Positions 35,337 to 47,200 of a stretch of 62,353 bases of DNA are shown one piece after another (within the stretch, counting starts at the first letter, position 1; every line of letters begins with the position of its first letter). The notes under the pieces were generated by a model, which made no database searches, was not told the origin of the DNA, and was given only the letters and a program-made list of their open reading frames with translations. Position numbers and translations under genes: made by a program. The stretch spans positions 19,599 to 81,951 of the forward strand of contig JAHBMJ010004256.1 in the NCBI GenBank assembly GCA_018398765.1, given 5' to 3'. The DNA is from Chromera velia. Taxonomy: Eukaryota > Sar > Chromeraceae.

Positions 35337-38300
35337 TCAGTCTTCACGTCCACGCAAAATCCTTTCTTTATTCTTTTCGAATTCATTCACCAACTCAGGC
35401 TCTCCTACTTCGTTCTCTGGCAGCCACAAAAACGAACCATCATTATAGACAACTCCGTAATGCGTTTTTCCGTCCTTCTCTCTGCTCGACTTCAGCTCAA
35501 CTGCCCTCACTCTCTTTCCTCTCTTCTCTTCCTGCATCGACTTGGGAAGCGCTTCCCCTCTCTCTGGTTTCTTGTCTCTCGGCCACTCTTTTCTAAGGCC
35601 AAGCTCGTCAATCACATCCGATATGGACTCTGACGCCGCTCTCTTGCTTTTCTCTCTCCTTTCCTCTATTTCTCTCTCCTCTCTCCTTCTCTCCTTCATC
35701 TCCTCTCTCACTTCCTTTGCCATCCTCCATAACTCCAATCTGTCTGTGGAGATCGTCATGCTCTTTCCTCCCCCCAGCTGCCTGACAACGGTGTTGTGAG
35801 GCCATCCATCCAGAAGGGAAACAACCAGATAAATCCCTTCCAACTTTTCTGCAAACTTTCCTCCATCCACTCTGCCTGTGAGCGGATTGACAGGCTTTCG
35901 CACCAACACCTGATCCCCCACTCTGAATTTGCTCTTCCAAGGGGGCGGGTTCTTCCACTCTCTCTCTTGCCTCGATTTCTCCATTCTGGCTTGTGCCGTC
36001 TCAATCAACTCCAACCTGTTCTGACGGATCACGCTGTAGTAGTCGTTGTAAGCCACTGGAGGGGAACGGGTCTCTGACGAGACGGGCTCTACTCGCAGCA
36101 TATGGGTCGGCTCATACTCATGGGTCAACTGGAATGGGGTCAATCCAGTCTCGGAATGTGGAGTCATCCGATATGAGAAATTGAAGGGCTGCAAATACAG
36201 ATCCCAATCAAGCTCGTTCTCTGCTCTCAACTGCTTTCCAACCCCTTGCTCCCACGTTTGATTGTATCTTTCTGTCAGTCCTGCGCACTGAGGGTGATAT
36301 CCTGCTGTTACCTTCCTCCTTACTCTCAAAATCTTCAACACCTCACTCACGATTTCTGCCAGGAAATTCGTTCCCCTATCTGAGAGAAGAACCTCAAAGG
36401 GACCATGCCTACAGAAAATCTCATCGACTAGAATCTGTGCTACGACATGAGCGGGCAGCTTAAGGCGGGCAAACGTCTCTACATCCTTTCCAAAATGGTC
36501 TGTCACAACGAGCACAAATCTGTTTCCCCTTCTGCTTGTCGGAAAGGGCCCTGACACATCAATGCCGAGTGTGTGCCAAGGACGGAGAGACACGGGCACA
36601 GTCTGGGGTGCTCTCTTTGCTTTTGGTTTGAGCCTCTCCCTGCATTCTCGGCAGGAAGCGACCCACTTCCTCGCGTTTGCTCTCAAACCTGGCCACCAGA
36701 AGTGCAGGAGAGTCTTCTCTGTCAGCCGATTTACCCCTGGGTGCCCCCCCAACTGGTGATCGTGATTCATCACCATAACTGTCTTTCTGCACGCCTCAGG
36801 TACCACCAACTGTTCTTTCCTTTCTGTCCCCCTTCCTTCGTACCTATACAACAAACCTCCTCTCTCTTCAAACGCACTTTCCTCCAACAGAATTTGCTTC
36901 GCCTTCTTTGCCTTCCGAGGCAACACCCCCTCTGCAAAGTATTTGAAATAATCCTTCAACAAGGGGTCTCTTGGTAACTCCTCCCTCACACGGTCCAGAA
37001 AGCCCCTCTCAACCTGCAAAGGGGACACACCTGCCTGCACACCTGCCAGGGCGGCAGCTATACCAGATTGGATCTCCTTGCTACCGTCAGCAGGCTGATT
37101 GCAGTGACGGCATAAAGGGACCCCGCTGTCTACGGAGACGGGAAGAGACGGGGGAGGCTGTGGCTATCGGAAAACGGCGTCTGCGTCCACATATTCCTTC
37201 CCCGCCTTATGAATGAACGTCAACCCGTACTTCTGCAATTCTAACGCCCAGTTTTGTACCCTTTTGTTCGCTACTTTGCAGTCGGACATCGCTAAATTTG
37301 GTTTGTGATCCGTGATCACATACGCTGCCCCCCCAAACAGGTAATGCCTCCACTGTTTGCAGCAGTAGACAGCCCCCAAGGCCTTCCTCTCGGTGGGGCT
37401 ATAATTTTTCTCTGCCGCACTCAACCCCCTACTGACATATGCAATTACCACTTCCCTTCCCCTCTGCATCTGCGTGAGCATGCCTCCCACAGACACTTCA
37501 CATGCATCCGGTTTGACCCTGAACGGCAGGCTCATATCTGGGAAGCCGAGAATCGGAGGGGTCGTCAGCCTCTCTTTCAACTCCCCAAAAATTTCCTCTC
37601 TTTCTCCATTTCAAATAAACGGGACCGGTCTGCCTTGCTCATCTGCAGGAAGTAACATCTGAAAGAGAGGGAAGGAGAGACGAGCAAAGCCTGCAATAAA
37701 ATGACGGTAGTAGGAGCACAGATACAGAAAAGAGCGGAGCTCCTTCCTGTCCCGCGGTGGCTCCCACTGCAGAATCTTCCGGATGTTCTTTCTGCTTGGT
37801 CTGACCCCCTTCTCTGACACTGTATGTCCCAAATACTCCACCTCTGTCATGACAATCTGTGCCTTCTCAAGTTTGAGCTTCAAATTTGCTTTCCTCACCA
37901 AACCTAAAACCTCCCTCAAGTCTTAGATGTGTTCGTCATGAGATCGGCTGAAGACGATGATGTCGTTGACACAAACGAGAGTGAAGTCTCTTGACAGACC
38001 TGCAAAAACCAAATTCATGGCTCTCTGGAAAATAGAAGGGGCATTCACCAACCCAAAGGGCATCTTGGTGAATTCATAAAGTCCGAACAGAGTGACGAAG
38101 GCGGTTTTCTCTGCGTGGTCGGGATGCATGCAGAGTTGCTAGAAGCCAGAGATGTAATCAAGTGCTGAGAACACCTTGGCTCCTGCAAGGCGGTCGAGTG
38201 TCTCTTGAATTCGGGGGAGGGGAAAAAGATCTCTCTTGGTGACTTGATTCAGTTTGCAGAAATCTAGACAGAAACGGGTCGTCCCATCTGGTTTCTTAAT

Positions 38301-39683
38301 TAGAACGACTGGGGCGGCCTATGGAGAAGTGGAGGGACGAATCACTCCCCCTTCTTCCATCTCTTGCAACTCCTTCTTCACATGCTCTCTCTGGTAGTAC
38401 AGGATTCTGTCTTGGTTCTAGTGAATGGGAAGAGAATCTTCAGTAGGAATGGTCACCTCAAAAGGCTTTTTATCCACTCTCAGCTCTCCAATGTCGAAAC
38501 GAGAGCGAGACCAGAGATCGGAATATTCTTGAAGGACCCCCTCGTACCTTTCCCTCAACTCGCATGACAGGTGAGAGAGATCCACAGGCGGAAGCTTCTA
38601 CGAGGGAGGGGCACGGACAGGCAAGTCTTCTTTCTTGGGAATCGGCGGTTGCTGTGTATAGGCAGAGGCGGAAGCATTGGCGGTGACTGCAGCGACGGAC
38701 GACATACGAGAGAACGGCTCTGCAAAAGTCAGGAGTGAATTCGGTCCTAGGCAGATGAGGTTGGTGGTGATGTTCATGACTTCTACTGTGGCGACTCCAG
38801 CTTTGACGTCTACTACTTGGTCCGGGATGGCAAGTCCCGGAAACCCCCTCGGGTAATTCCTTCTCAAAATGACCGTCTCCTCCCCTTCCGTCCCCTCAAC
38901 CTGCACACGCACAAGAGCCCTCGCTCTTTTGGGGACTTTCGTGTGCGTGAAGGCGGAGACACGCATCGGTTTCCTCCCATCCTCATACCAGACCTTGAAG
39001 GAGGGGAGGTCCGTAACGTCCAGACGGTCTTCACGGTAGTGGTACTGTACTACTGGGTCCAACAGCTTCAAAAAGTCCTGCCCCAAGACTGCTTTGTACC
39101 CCGAATCTTCTGTGATGGTCAGGCGGTGTGGGAATACTTTCTTCGGCAGGGAAGGGTGAGAAAACTTGGCCGTAATCTCCCCCACCACCAACACGCCCGT
39201 CTTTCCCACTGCGGACAGACCCACCGTGGGCCTGTTAACATCTGCATCAGCATGCAAAGTCGTATTCACATTAATGAACGAAGTTTCTGCCCCTGTGTCA
39301 ATAAGAACAGACACAGGCTTACCAAACAGCAACATTGTTATGAAAGGCCTGGGACCGACCTTTACTGCTGTCATCTCTGCCTCCATTTTCTTTGAATTCG
39401 CTTGTTCAAAGTCGATCTGTCTGTCTGCATGCTTTGCCGGAGAAGGGAAGGATACAGGCGACTGAGAAACCTGCGACTTCGGGACTCTTCCTTTCTCATT
39501 GTCGTCCTCTTGCTCACAGTCTACATGTTTCTTTTCTATACGCACACACGGGGGAATCGGGAGAGGACGAGGCTTCATAAACTGCTGGGTAGACTGGGGA
39601 ACCTCTATGCCAATCCACCCGGGTCGTTTCCCTGCATAGGACAATTGGAGGCCTTGTGGCCAGGCTGGTTGCAAGTGTAGCAA
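35337..39683 (-). pseudogene. pol of element 2 (protease, RT, RNase H, integrase, chromo-like tail)
   Basis: One minus-strand frame spans the region with stops at 38598, about 38418, about 38319, about 38139, 37923, 37611 and 37164. Protease has VLIDTGAETSFI. The RT catalytic box reads CVNDIIVFS, so the first aspartate of the usual YxDD is asparagine. RNase H follows, with YVITDHKPN and a DADA end. Integrase (35337-37040) is uninterrupted. It has an amino-terminal zinc-binding part (HQLGGHPGVN ... CREC), a D,D,E core seen in GIDVSGPF, LLSDRGTNF and TERYNQ, and a basic carboxy domain. It ends with HYGVVYNDGSFLWLPENEV, which resembles a divergent chromodomain. Several stops fall where a tryptophan is expected in the family (SP-stop-AAP, SGF-stop-QL, PFI-stop-NG). 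Pol is in the -1 frame relative to gag. Confidence 0.87.
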
Positions 39684-40819
39684 CGGAGGGGACCGTTGTT
39701 GAAACCGTTGTTGCCTCCATACTGTTGGTAGTGGCCTCCTCTTCCTCTCATGCCTCCATGTCCCCCTCTGAAGTGGCTATTGAAGCCACCTCGACCGTAC
39801 GCGCCGAATGCATGGCCTCCGTGCATGGGAGACGGGTAGACGGGGTAATAGCCGAAGCCACCCCTACTGCGACCGCGCCCCCGGTCGGTGAATCCCCCAC
39901 GGCCACGGCCGCGGCCTCTCAGAGCCGCGATCTGGGCAGCTTGCTGATCGAGCCGTTTCCGCAACTCGGCTAGTTCGTCTCTCTCATCTCTCTGTTGCAC
40001 CCCCGCAATTCGAGCCCTTGCTTTCTTCTGTTGCTTGGCATGGAAGTACCCAACTCTCCTCTTCAATTGGTCCCAATCGGTGTAGATCTGTTCTATCTCT
40101 AGCTCTTCTCTCAGCTCGGGATAAAACGCGTTGATAAAGGAACTGATTCTGTCGTTCCTTCTTCTGTTTGGATTTGCCTGGATGTAGACATCGACGAAGC
40201 ATTCAACGAATTTGTCATAGTCATCTCTGAGGTTCAGCCACACGTCAGCCATGCTGTAGACGGCGTGTGCCTGTGTCACACCGGTGTTTCCATGCGCTTA
40301 CAGGAACAAGGTGTCAACCTCGTCTGAAGTTGTGGCGGAAACGGAGTTTTCATTCCACCACAGGATAAGGTCAGGATCTTCAAAGTGACCTACCAGCAAC
40401 AGTTTCTTCTCATTCACATTTAGGTTTCCCGCATCTGCCTTTGCCTTAAAGGTGGCATACCAGACCTGTCCGTTTGTTTTTCCTGGGATAAAGACCGTAG
40501 TCACTCGTTTGACCTTCCCAATCTGCTCGAGCTTGTCAAATCTAACTGCATCCCCCATGTCTGCTTGCTGCTGTTGTGGCTCAGAATCTGGATCGGATGG
40601 GACTGAGTCTGATTCGCTGGAGGAATCTCGGATACTGTGGGTGGGCGAGAACAGAGAGCCAACAGACGGAACAGAACTGAAGTCGAGAGATTCTGCCCAA
40701 GGATGTATAGAGGGGATCGATGGTGGAGAACTCTCCCCCGCCTCTGACAGCCTGTACCCCGACCCGCTCCTTGTAGGAATTTTGTCTTCCCCGGTCGCAC
40801 CCGAAGCTCTGCTGACCAA
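39605..40819 (-). pseudogene. gag of element 2, one in-frame TAA
   Basis: This minus-strand frame is open from the primer-binding region. The first ATG is near 40558, and a TAA at 40298 splits the frame. The upstream part is Ser/Pro-rich and then capsid-like (GKVKRVTTVFIPGK, WYATFKAKAD). The downstream part has the DVWLNLRDDYDKFVECF segment and a Gly/Arg-rich tract (about 39760-39930). It ends with a CCHC zinc knuckle CYTCNQPGHKASNC near 39650-39690. The gag frame overlaps pol by 79 bp, 39605-39683. Confidence 0.85.
39626..39632 (-). promoter_or_regulatory. -1 ribosomal frameshift slippery site GGGAAAC
   Basis: On the minus strand the heptamer reads G GGA AAC in the gag frame, the X XXY YYZ form. 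It lies 18 nt before the gag stop and inside the gag-pol overlap. Slipping back one base enters the pol frame. GC-rich sequence follows (CGACCCGGGTGG). Confidence 0.75.
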
Positions 40820-41079
40820 TGTTCTAGTTTAAGCTCTCTAGAAATTAGGAATCAACTCACACACAAGTTCTACATACAGAGAATCTGTCAGACACACAAG
40901 AGCCTTCCCTATCGATCAGGAAAGACTCGGTCGACCCTTCTAACAGGCTCAATCAATCTGTATTGCAAAGGTTGAGATACAGACGTGCCTGCCTTTGTAT
41001 TACAGTGTGTATTTAATGCTATTAATTCTCTGTATTACTCTAAGGACCAAATCGAGCCTAGGTCCAAAGGTCCGTAACA
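40820..41079 (-). repeat. 5' LTR of element 2
   Basis: 260 bp, matching 34871-35130 with one visible substitution. It supplies the promoter side of the minus-strand element. Confidence 0.92.
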
Positions 41080-44000
41080 TATAGTCTTTCTTACAACTTA
41101 CAATACATTGCAAAGAGAGAACAAAAAATCGAAAATGTGTAGAAAAGTACAGAAAAGTCATCAGTTCGTCTCTTTTTGTTACTTTTTGTGTTAATACACT
41201 TTCAAACTGCATGATTGTCACTGCCCGGGTCTGCCCCTAAAAGAGCCTCTACACAAAAGCCCTCGTACAAATGAAAATGATGGAGGGGAACTTGATGGAC
41301 GCATCGGATTCCATGCTGATCCATAGGCTAATCCATGAGGAGTGATCCATGCTGCACATGATCTGACGCAAACAAGCTTACGAACAGCCCCAGAAAGCAG
41401 AAAAAATAACAATTGCTTGATACACGCTATTCGTACGCTGAAGATGTACGCTATATGGCTGCATGCCAGTGGTTAAAGCTGCGGAAAGGTACGCTCGCGG
41501 TCGCGAGAATTGTTTGGTCTAGTTGTTTCATAATTTAGTGCCCCCTGTTTCGTTTTCCAGAGTCATGGTGGTTTCACCCCAGGCGCACCATGAACATTCT
41601 GATTCACTCAGATTTGAATTAATGATATATAATGGCAGAGGCCGCCCAGACATTTTGACGTTTGACAAAAGCCACCAACAATTTTTTTTTATAGGAGTAT
41701 AAACTTTAGTGAGGCTTAGACAGGCTTTTTGTAGACTCGCATATTTAAGAATACTTCTGTACGGGTTTTTCACAATGCTATGCTATGCATCTTTAAAAAT
41801 ATTTAAACATCTGATAAGAGAATTGATTTTCTGTTAATATCATTTTAATATAAAATGTTACAGTGGTCGAACAGTATCTCGAATAATCCTTCTTTCATCA
41901 TGATTTTTTTTATTTATTTTTTTTGACGATGGTTTATTTAACTTTGAGTTTTTGACCCATCATTCACTTAATTTCTTCATGAATTTCCTGCAGCCTCAAT
42001 TGAAGATTATTGAACGTTCTTCATGCGACTTCAGGGCTAATTAATCAAGGCGCGATAAGCTGCCACCGGCTGTGACAGTAGGTGCTGCTTCAAGCCTCAC
42101 TTTGCAACATCTTTGCAAAAAAGTGGGAGCAAAATAAGGAGAGACAGAGGGACGGAATTTGAGACCTAGTTTGAGACCCATCATCATGGGCTAGATCATG
42201 ACTCATGAGGGAGGAAGGCTAGGAAGCAGGGAAGGAAGCATGAAACAAGTAAGGGAGTAAGGAAGGAGGGGGCGCGACGGAGGCAGGTCCTGGCAGGGAG
42301 GCAGGGAGGGTGATCGAGAGGAAAGGAGGGATGAACTTCCGAGGAAGGAAGGAAGGAAGGAAGGAAGGAAGGAAGGGAAGGAAGGAAGGAAGGATGGAAG
42401 AAAGGAGGAAAGGGGGGAAGGGACGAAGATGGAAGAGACGAACGGAGGGAGGGAAGGAGGGAGGGAGGAAGGTTAGGAACCGGAAGGAATAAAGCAGGGA
42501 GGAAAGAAGGAATCAAGGAAAGAAAGTCTCAGTAGGAAAGAAGCAGGTGGATAAACAAGTACCAAGCAAACGAGCAAGCAAACAAAAACTGGAGAAAGGA
42601 CAGAAAAAAGAAATAGCGGAAAAACATGCAGAAAGAGAGGAGGCAGGCGGAAAGTGGAAGAATGAAGAAATAAAACAGGGATCGAAGACAGGAAGAAGGG
42701 AAGAAAGAAAGTGCAGAAACAAAGAAGAGAGGAAAGAAGGACGGAAGGACGAAAGCACAAAGAAGAAAAAAAAAGGAGAAAAGAAAAGAAAAAAAAAAAG
42801 AAAGAGAGAACGAAAGACATTAAGCAAGAAAGAAAGAGCGAGGAAGTCTGTCAGCAAGCGAGTCAGCTAGTGAAAGAGGTATTGAGTAAGTGGATGTCGC
42901 TTGGTGTCTGTGTGAGTGAGCGAGCGGGTTGGTGTGTAAGTGACTGAGTGAGTGAGCGACTGAATGAGTGAGCGAAGGAGTAGAGGGAGGGAGGGAAGGA
43001 AGCTGGGATGAAAGCAGGCAGGGAAGGAGGCAGGTAGGGAGGGTCGGCGGAAAACAGTGAGGGGGTGAGTGGATGAGCAAAGAAGTGAGTGAGTCAGTAA
43101 GTCAGGGGAGGAAGGCAAGGATGAAGCGATGGAGGAAGGGATTGAGGAAGAGAGCGCGTGAGCGAGTGAGTAAGTGAGCGAGGAGAGTCTTTTCAGCAAA
43201 AATTGTGAGCGTGATTGATTGTAACCGGTCCAATCCAGGCCGGGAGAAGACGCAGTCCGCATTTTTTCACGAAGAGACGTTAATTCCTGACGGAGACGGG
43301 CATGCATCAACAAACTGAATAGACGGAGGCAGAAAAGAAAACAGACAGAAATACCAGGCCGACGCATACGCAGGACATTCAAGGACAGCTACATGTACGC
43401 CTTCAGTCCCAGTCGAAACTGAATGCTGCAAACACAGAGCAGGAACAGCTCAAGCGCTTCACGACTTTCCAAGAATCTATGAAGACACACAAACAGTCGC
43501 AGACAGCTGTGCATTGCTTCGACGCCTCACCCGATGTTGGTGTGCAGCTGACAGTGTTGAAAGTCTTGGAGCGAATCGAGAGGAGAGGGATGGAGATCGA
43601 TCATCGATGGCCGGCGGAGACGGCACTCTTCTTGTGGTCCCGAAAGAGGGCAACTCAACGACGTCTCAAAGTTTTTCAAAAAAACAATGACCAGACGATC
43701 CCTCTTCCTTCTTCCTTGACACGTATGCTGGAAGAGTGCGACACGTATTGTTTGGCAGTACTGACTATAAAACCATGCTAAAACCGCCTGCCTACTTTCG
43801 ACGCACTGGCAGAAAGTGATAGCGGATCAAACGAGGGTAGGTGGTTAATTTTTGACGCTTTTCTGAGCCAATGAGGCGCGGAGCTTTCCGGGGCCTTTTT
43901 TTTGACCAAAGCTCCACGCATCGTGGGCTCTGGGGAAAGTTTGGTAAGTGCCCCCCGCTTCGCTTTCCGGGGCCATGCAACAATGGGCAACACGGATGCT

Positions 44001-44264
44001 CCAACTGCGCTGTTGCAACAAATCGAGGATGACTCAGGATACTGAGGAGATCGAATGTGAGGAACGTTCGTGAATGCAGAAGTCGACCGTCTGTTGACAG
44101 CAGAAACAATGCACTGCGCGTGCTCCTTGATTGGCTTCTCTTGATTTCGTCACACGGAATTGAGATTCCTTTGCCAACGAATCCTTTCGCGTGTTGTGTT
44201 GTTTGCGTCTCGCTGCTCTTTGAAGAAAGAGGTTCGTTGATCATACTATTTTTCTCCCCCCGAA
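41080..44264. other. spacer with GGAA and GAGT microsatellites and upstream element
   Basis: No gene supported. 41080-42180 is AT-rich. 42190-42860 is a degenerate GGAA/GAAA repeat field with the cleanest GGAA run at about 42343-42395. 42890-43180 is GAGT/GAGC-rich. 43390-43790 has a short plus-strand open frame without recognisable features. At 43881-43895 and 43945-43980 the AAGTGCC...GCTTCGCTTTCCGGGGCC word seen before the kinase gene recurs, about 285-385 bp before the start at 44265. Confidence 0.55.
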
Positions 44265-47200
44265 ATGACGTCCAAATTTAAAGTTGAGCCAGTAATCAAG
44301 GTGAAGGAAGAACCAGACATCAAGGTGAAGGAAGAACCAGTCGAGTCTAAGCCTTCTGCCGCTCCGTTCGAGGGACAGGTGACGGCAGAGACAGAGTCAG
44401 GGCTGCAGGCAGCAGTCTCTTCAAGAGCAGGCAACGGGAAGCCAAACGACTCTGCTGCAGCGGCAAAGTCGTCAGAAGAATCTGTCCGAGCCCAGCTCCG
44501 AGCAAGCGCTGCCACCCGTTCCCGCATTGCAGCACAGCAGTCCCATGGAGGTTCTCAGTTTGGGAACAGACAGGCTCCTCAAATTCTGCTGCCCCTCGGT
44601 TCCAAAGTCCCACCAGCTCCCCGGATTCTTGTTCCTGTCGCCTCCCACATTCCTCAAAATTCCCTCGTGTACCTCCCCTCTGAGGGCTTTGACATCCCCC
44701 CACAGCAGCAGCTTCACCCACAGCCCCCGCACACAGTCGGGTGGGCGCCTCACTTCCCCCCTCCCGACCTAGCAATGTCTCCAGAGGCGTGGCAGTTCAA
44801 ACAGTTGGGGGCTCCATCTGCTCGCCGTCCCCTCTACACTGCGCCCCGTCCTGCTGCTGCTGCTGTGGCCAGCCGTTCACAGCACAGTGGTCCCCTCGAC
44901 CTGGAAGTGGCTGCTGCTGCAGCTGCCTCTCTTGATCGTCGTGTGTCAGCCCCAGGGGGGCAGACGCGTGCACGACCGGGCGGGATACGGGGTCAACAGC
45001 CAAAGAAAGAAAGACACGGTCAATTGCAAATGCCGAATGCACCCGATAAGCCGGGCTGCGACGCGGCTTGTGACCGCCTCGGAAGGCCCTGGTTGGATGG
45101 GAATGGGCAGCAGTTTGTTGGGAGGAAGGAGACAGATCCCGTCCGATTTGGTTCTTGGGACGGGTACCGCGGGTCGATTTGGGATTCTGACCGAGCGCGC
45201 CTTCCTGTTGAGCGGCAGACTGGCATGTGCCCTCGGTGTGGAGACCTTGATGGTCATAGACCGATGGGGGGTTTGGGTGCGTGTCCGCAGATACGGTCGG
45301 GGAAGGGGTGTGGCTCTTGTGGACAGGCAGGCCACCTCGTCCCATTCTGCCCGCATAGTAAGAGCGGCAAGAAGCTGCATAATACTTTGCAGCCGAAAAT
45401 GTTGGAGCAGAGTGCTGGGAAAGGGGAGGGGGTGGGTGAATCAAGTAAGAAGAGAAAGCTCCTTGAAGCGGTGCAGAAAGGAGCTGCGGCATGCTCGATG
45501 AATGCAGGAGGGTTTTCAAGCTCAGGAGAATTCTCAAGCTTACCCTCTTCATGCAACCGCACCAACCCACCCGACCCTCCACACACACACCAAAAGAAGC
45601 AGCAGAAGAGAGGGCCACCCGAACCCTTCTCATCTGACCACTCAAAGGAGGAATCTGAGGGTGAGACGCAGTCTGAGCACCCTCAAATGCCCCAAGCGTC
45701 AGAAGGATCGAAGGGACAGAAGACAAACGCTCAGCAGACATGCAGAGAACCATTGGAGAAGGAAATTCGGGACGCGTGTGAAATGATGGATCGAGGTGCT
45801 CTGAATCTGAAGAAAGAAAGCAATGGAAAGAATGGCGTGGACAGAAAAAGAGTACAGAAATTAGTCAGAGACGCACAGAAGGCAGGGATGCTTTCAGTGG
45901 CGGGGGAAACTCCAGAGCGCGTGAAAAAACTGCAGTCCCGGTTGGCGAAAGGCGCCGACCTCAAACAAGGCTGTGCACCCTCCTCAAAGTCCCAGAGCTG
46001 CACCCCAAAAGGGCCTTCAGGGTCGAAATCCGCGAAAGCAGCTGCAAGTGCTGCACAGGCCCAGAATAGCAACCCGTCCCAACAGTCAAAAGACACAAGA
46101 AAGGAGAAAAAGGGGATCCAGCCTAAGAAGGTCACGGATCATCCTTTGTTTGGGGGCCTGGATGGGAGAATGGGAAACGATAAGGTGGAGAAAGAAGTCA
46201 AAAAAACGAAAAAGGGAACGGTTGATACCCAGGGGGGAGCAGTTGGGGATTCTTTGAGCAAACGGATCGATGCTCGAGAACGGAGTGCCTTCCCATCGCA
46301 TCCTGCAGCCCCAGAGCCCATGAGGGCAGACTCTGCTCATTCCTTATTTGCTCCTGCTGCAGCTGCTGCGTCTGCTTCTGCAGCTGGTGTCGGAGGCAGA
46401 GGGGGGGTGTCAGAAAGAGCTGTTGTTCACCATGGGGTGTCTGGGAGACAGTGGGGAATTGGCAATTGGGGGGGGGAAGGTTGTCAGGACAGAAGTGCAG
46501 CGGGTGATTTGGTGAGGGAGCTGCAGAAGTTCTTCAAGGGGGGGGGGATAGGAGGGTCAGATGCAGAGACACTGAGGGCCGTGCGGAGATTGGTGATGGA
46601 TGGAGAGACGGAATTTGACAGAGAGATTCCAGATAACTCATTGAACAGAGTCCACTCGTCTTCTTCGTTTTCCTCCGCCTCTGCCTCTGCCTCTTCTTCC
46701 TCTGCCGCTGCGTCGCCCTCAGTTCTGGATCTGATTGCGGCTGCAAGAAGGGCCTCATCCGGATGTCCACTTCCAAATCCGGGAGCGTCGAGACCTGTCA
46801 GTTTCTCCTTGGACTCTTTTTATAAAGTGGGAGGGATTTGGAGGCCTTGGGGCCCGATCGAGCTACTCTCTCCTGTCCACCTCGATTCCTATTTGATATT
46901 GCATTGACTGTAGGCGTTCCTCTCTTTCGCTAAGCTTTTCTTTGTTTTTTCCTCCCTCCCTACCTACCTACGTTCGTTCCCCTTTCCCTCCTCAGCTTTT
47001 CCTCTGTCTTTCTCCTTCGTTCCTCCGTTTCTGCCAGAGCGATGATCTTCGTTCTTGTTCCCGCCTCCTTCCGGCATTACTTTCTTCCGTCCTTCCTTCA
47101 TTGCTGCAGGATCGTGCACACACGACGCGTGTAAAGCGCAAGGAAGAAACTCCACAGAGAGAAGAAAGGGGGGTCCGAGGGTCACGAGACAAAGCAGCAC

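Larger units (their letters stand above)
34871..41079 (-). mobile_element. young Ty3/Gypsy LTR retrotransposon with integrase
   Basis: Two 260-bp LTRs (34871-35130 and 40820-41079) run TGTTCTAG...CCGTAACA as written on the plus strand and differ at only one base that I can see. The five flanking bases are GATAG (left) and TATAG (right), a 4-of-5 match to a target-site duplication. Coding is on the minus strand in the order gag, protease, RT, RNase H, integrase, which defines Ty3/Gypsy. Just inside the 5' LTR (minus-strand sense), TTGGTCAGCAGAGC is a candidate primer-binding site. The element is complete in layout but carries many in-frame stops. Confidence 0.9.

Noticed and set aside
35337-39683. 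Stop codon reassignment as explanation of the pol stops
   Set aside because: All three stop codons occur at positions expecting different amino acids, and host genes in the window terminate normally.
42196-43382. Frames rich in Phe/Leu/Ser or Lys/Glu
   Set aside because: Products of GGAA, GAAA and GAGT repeats.
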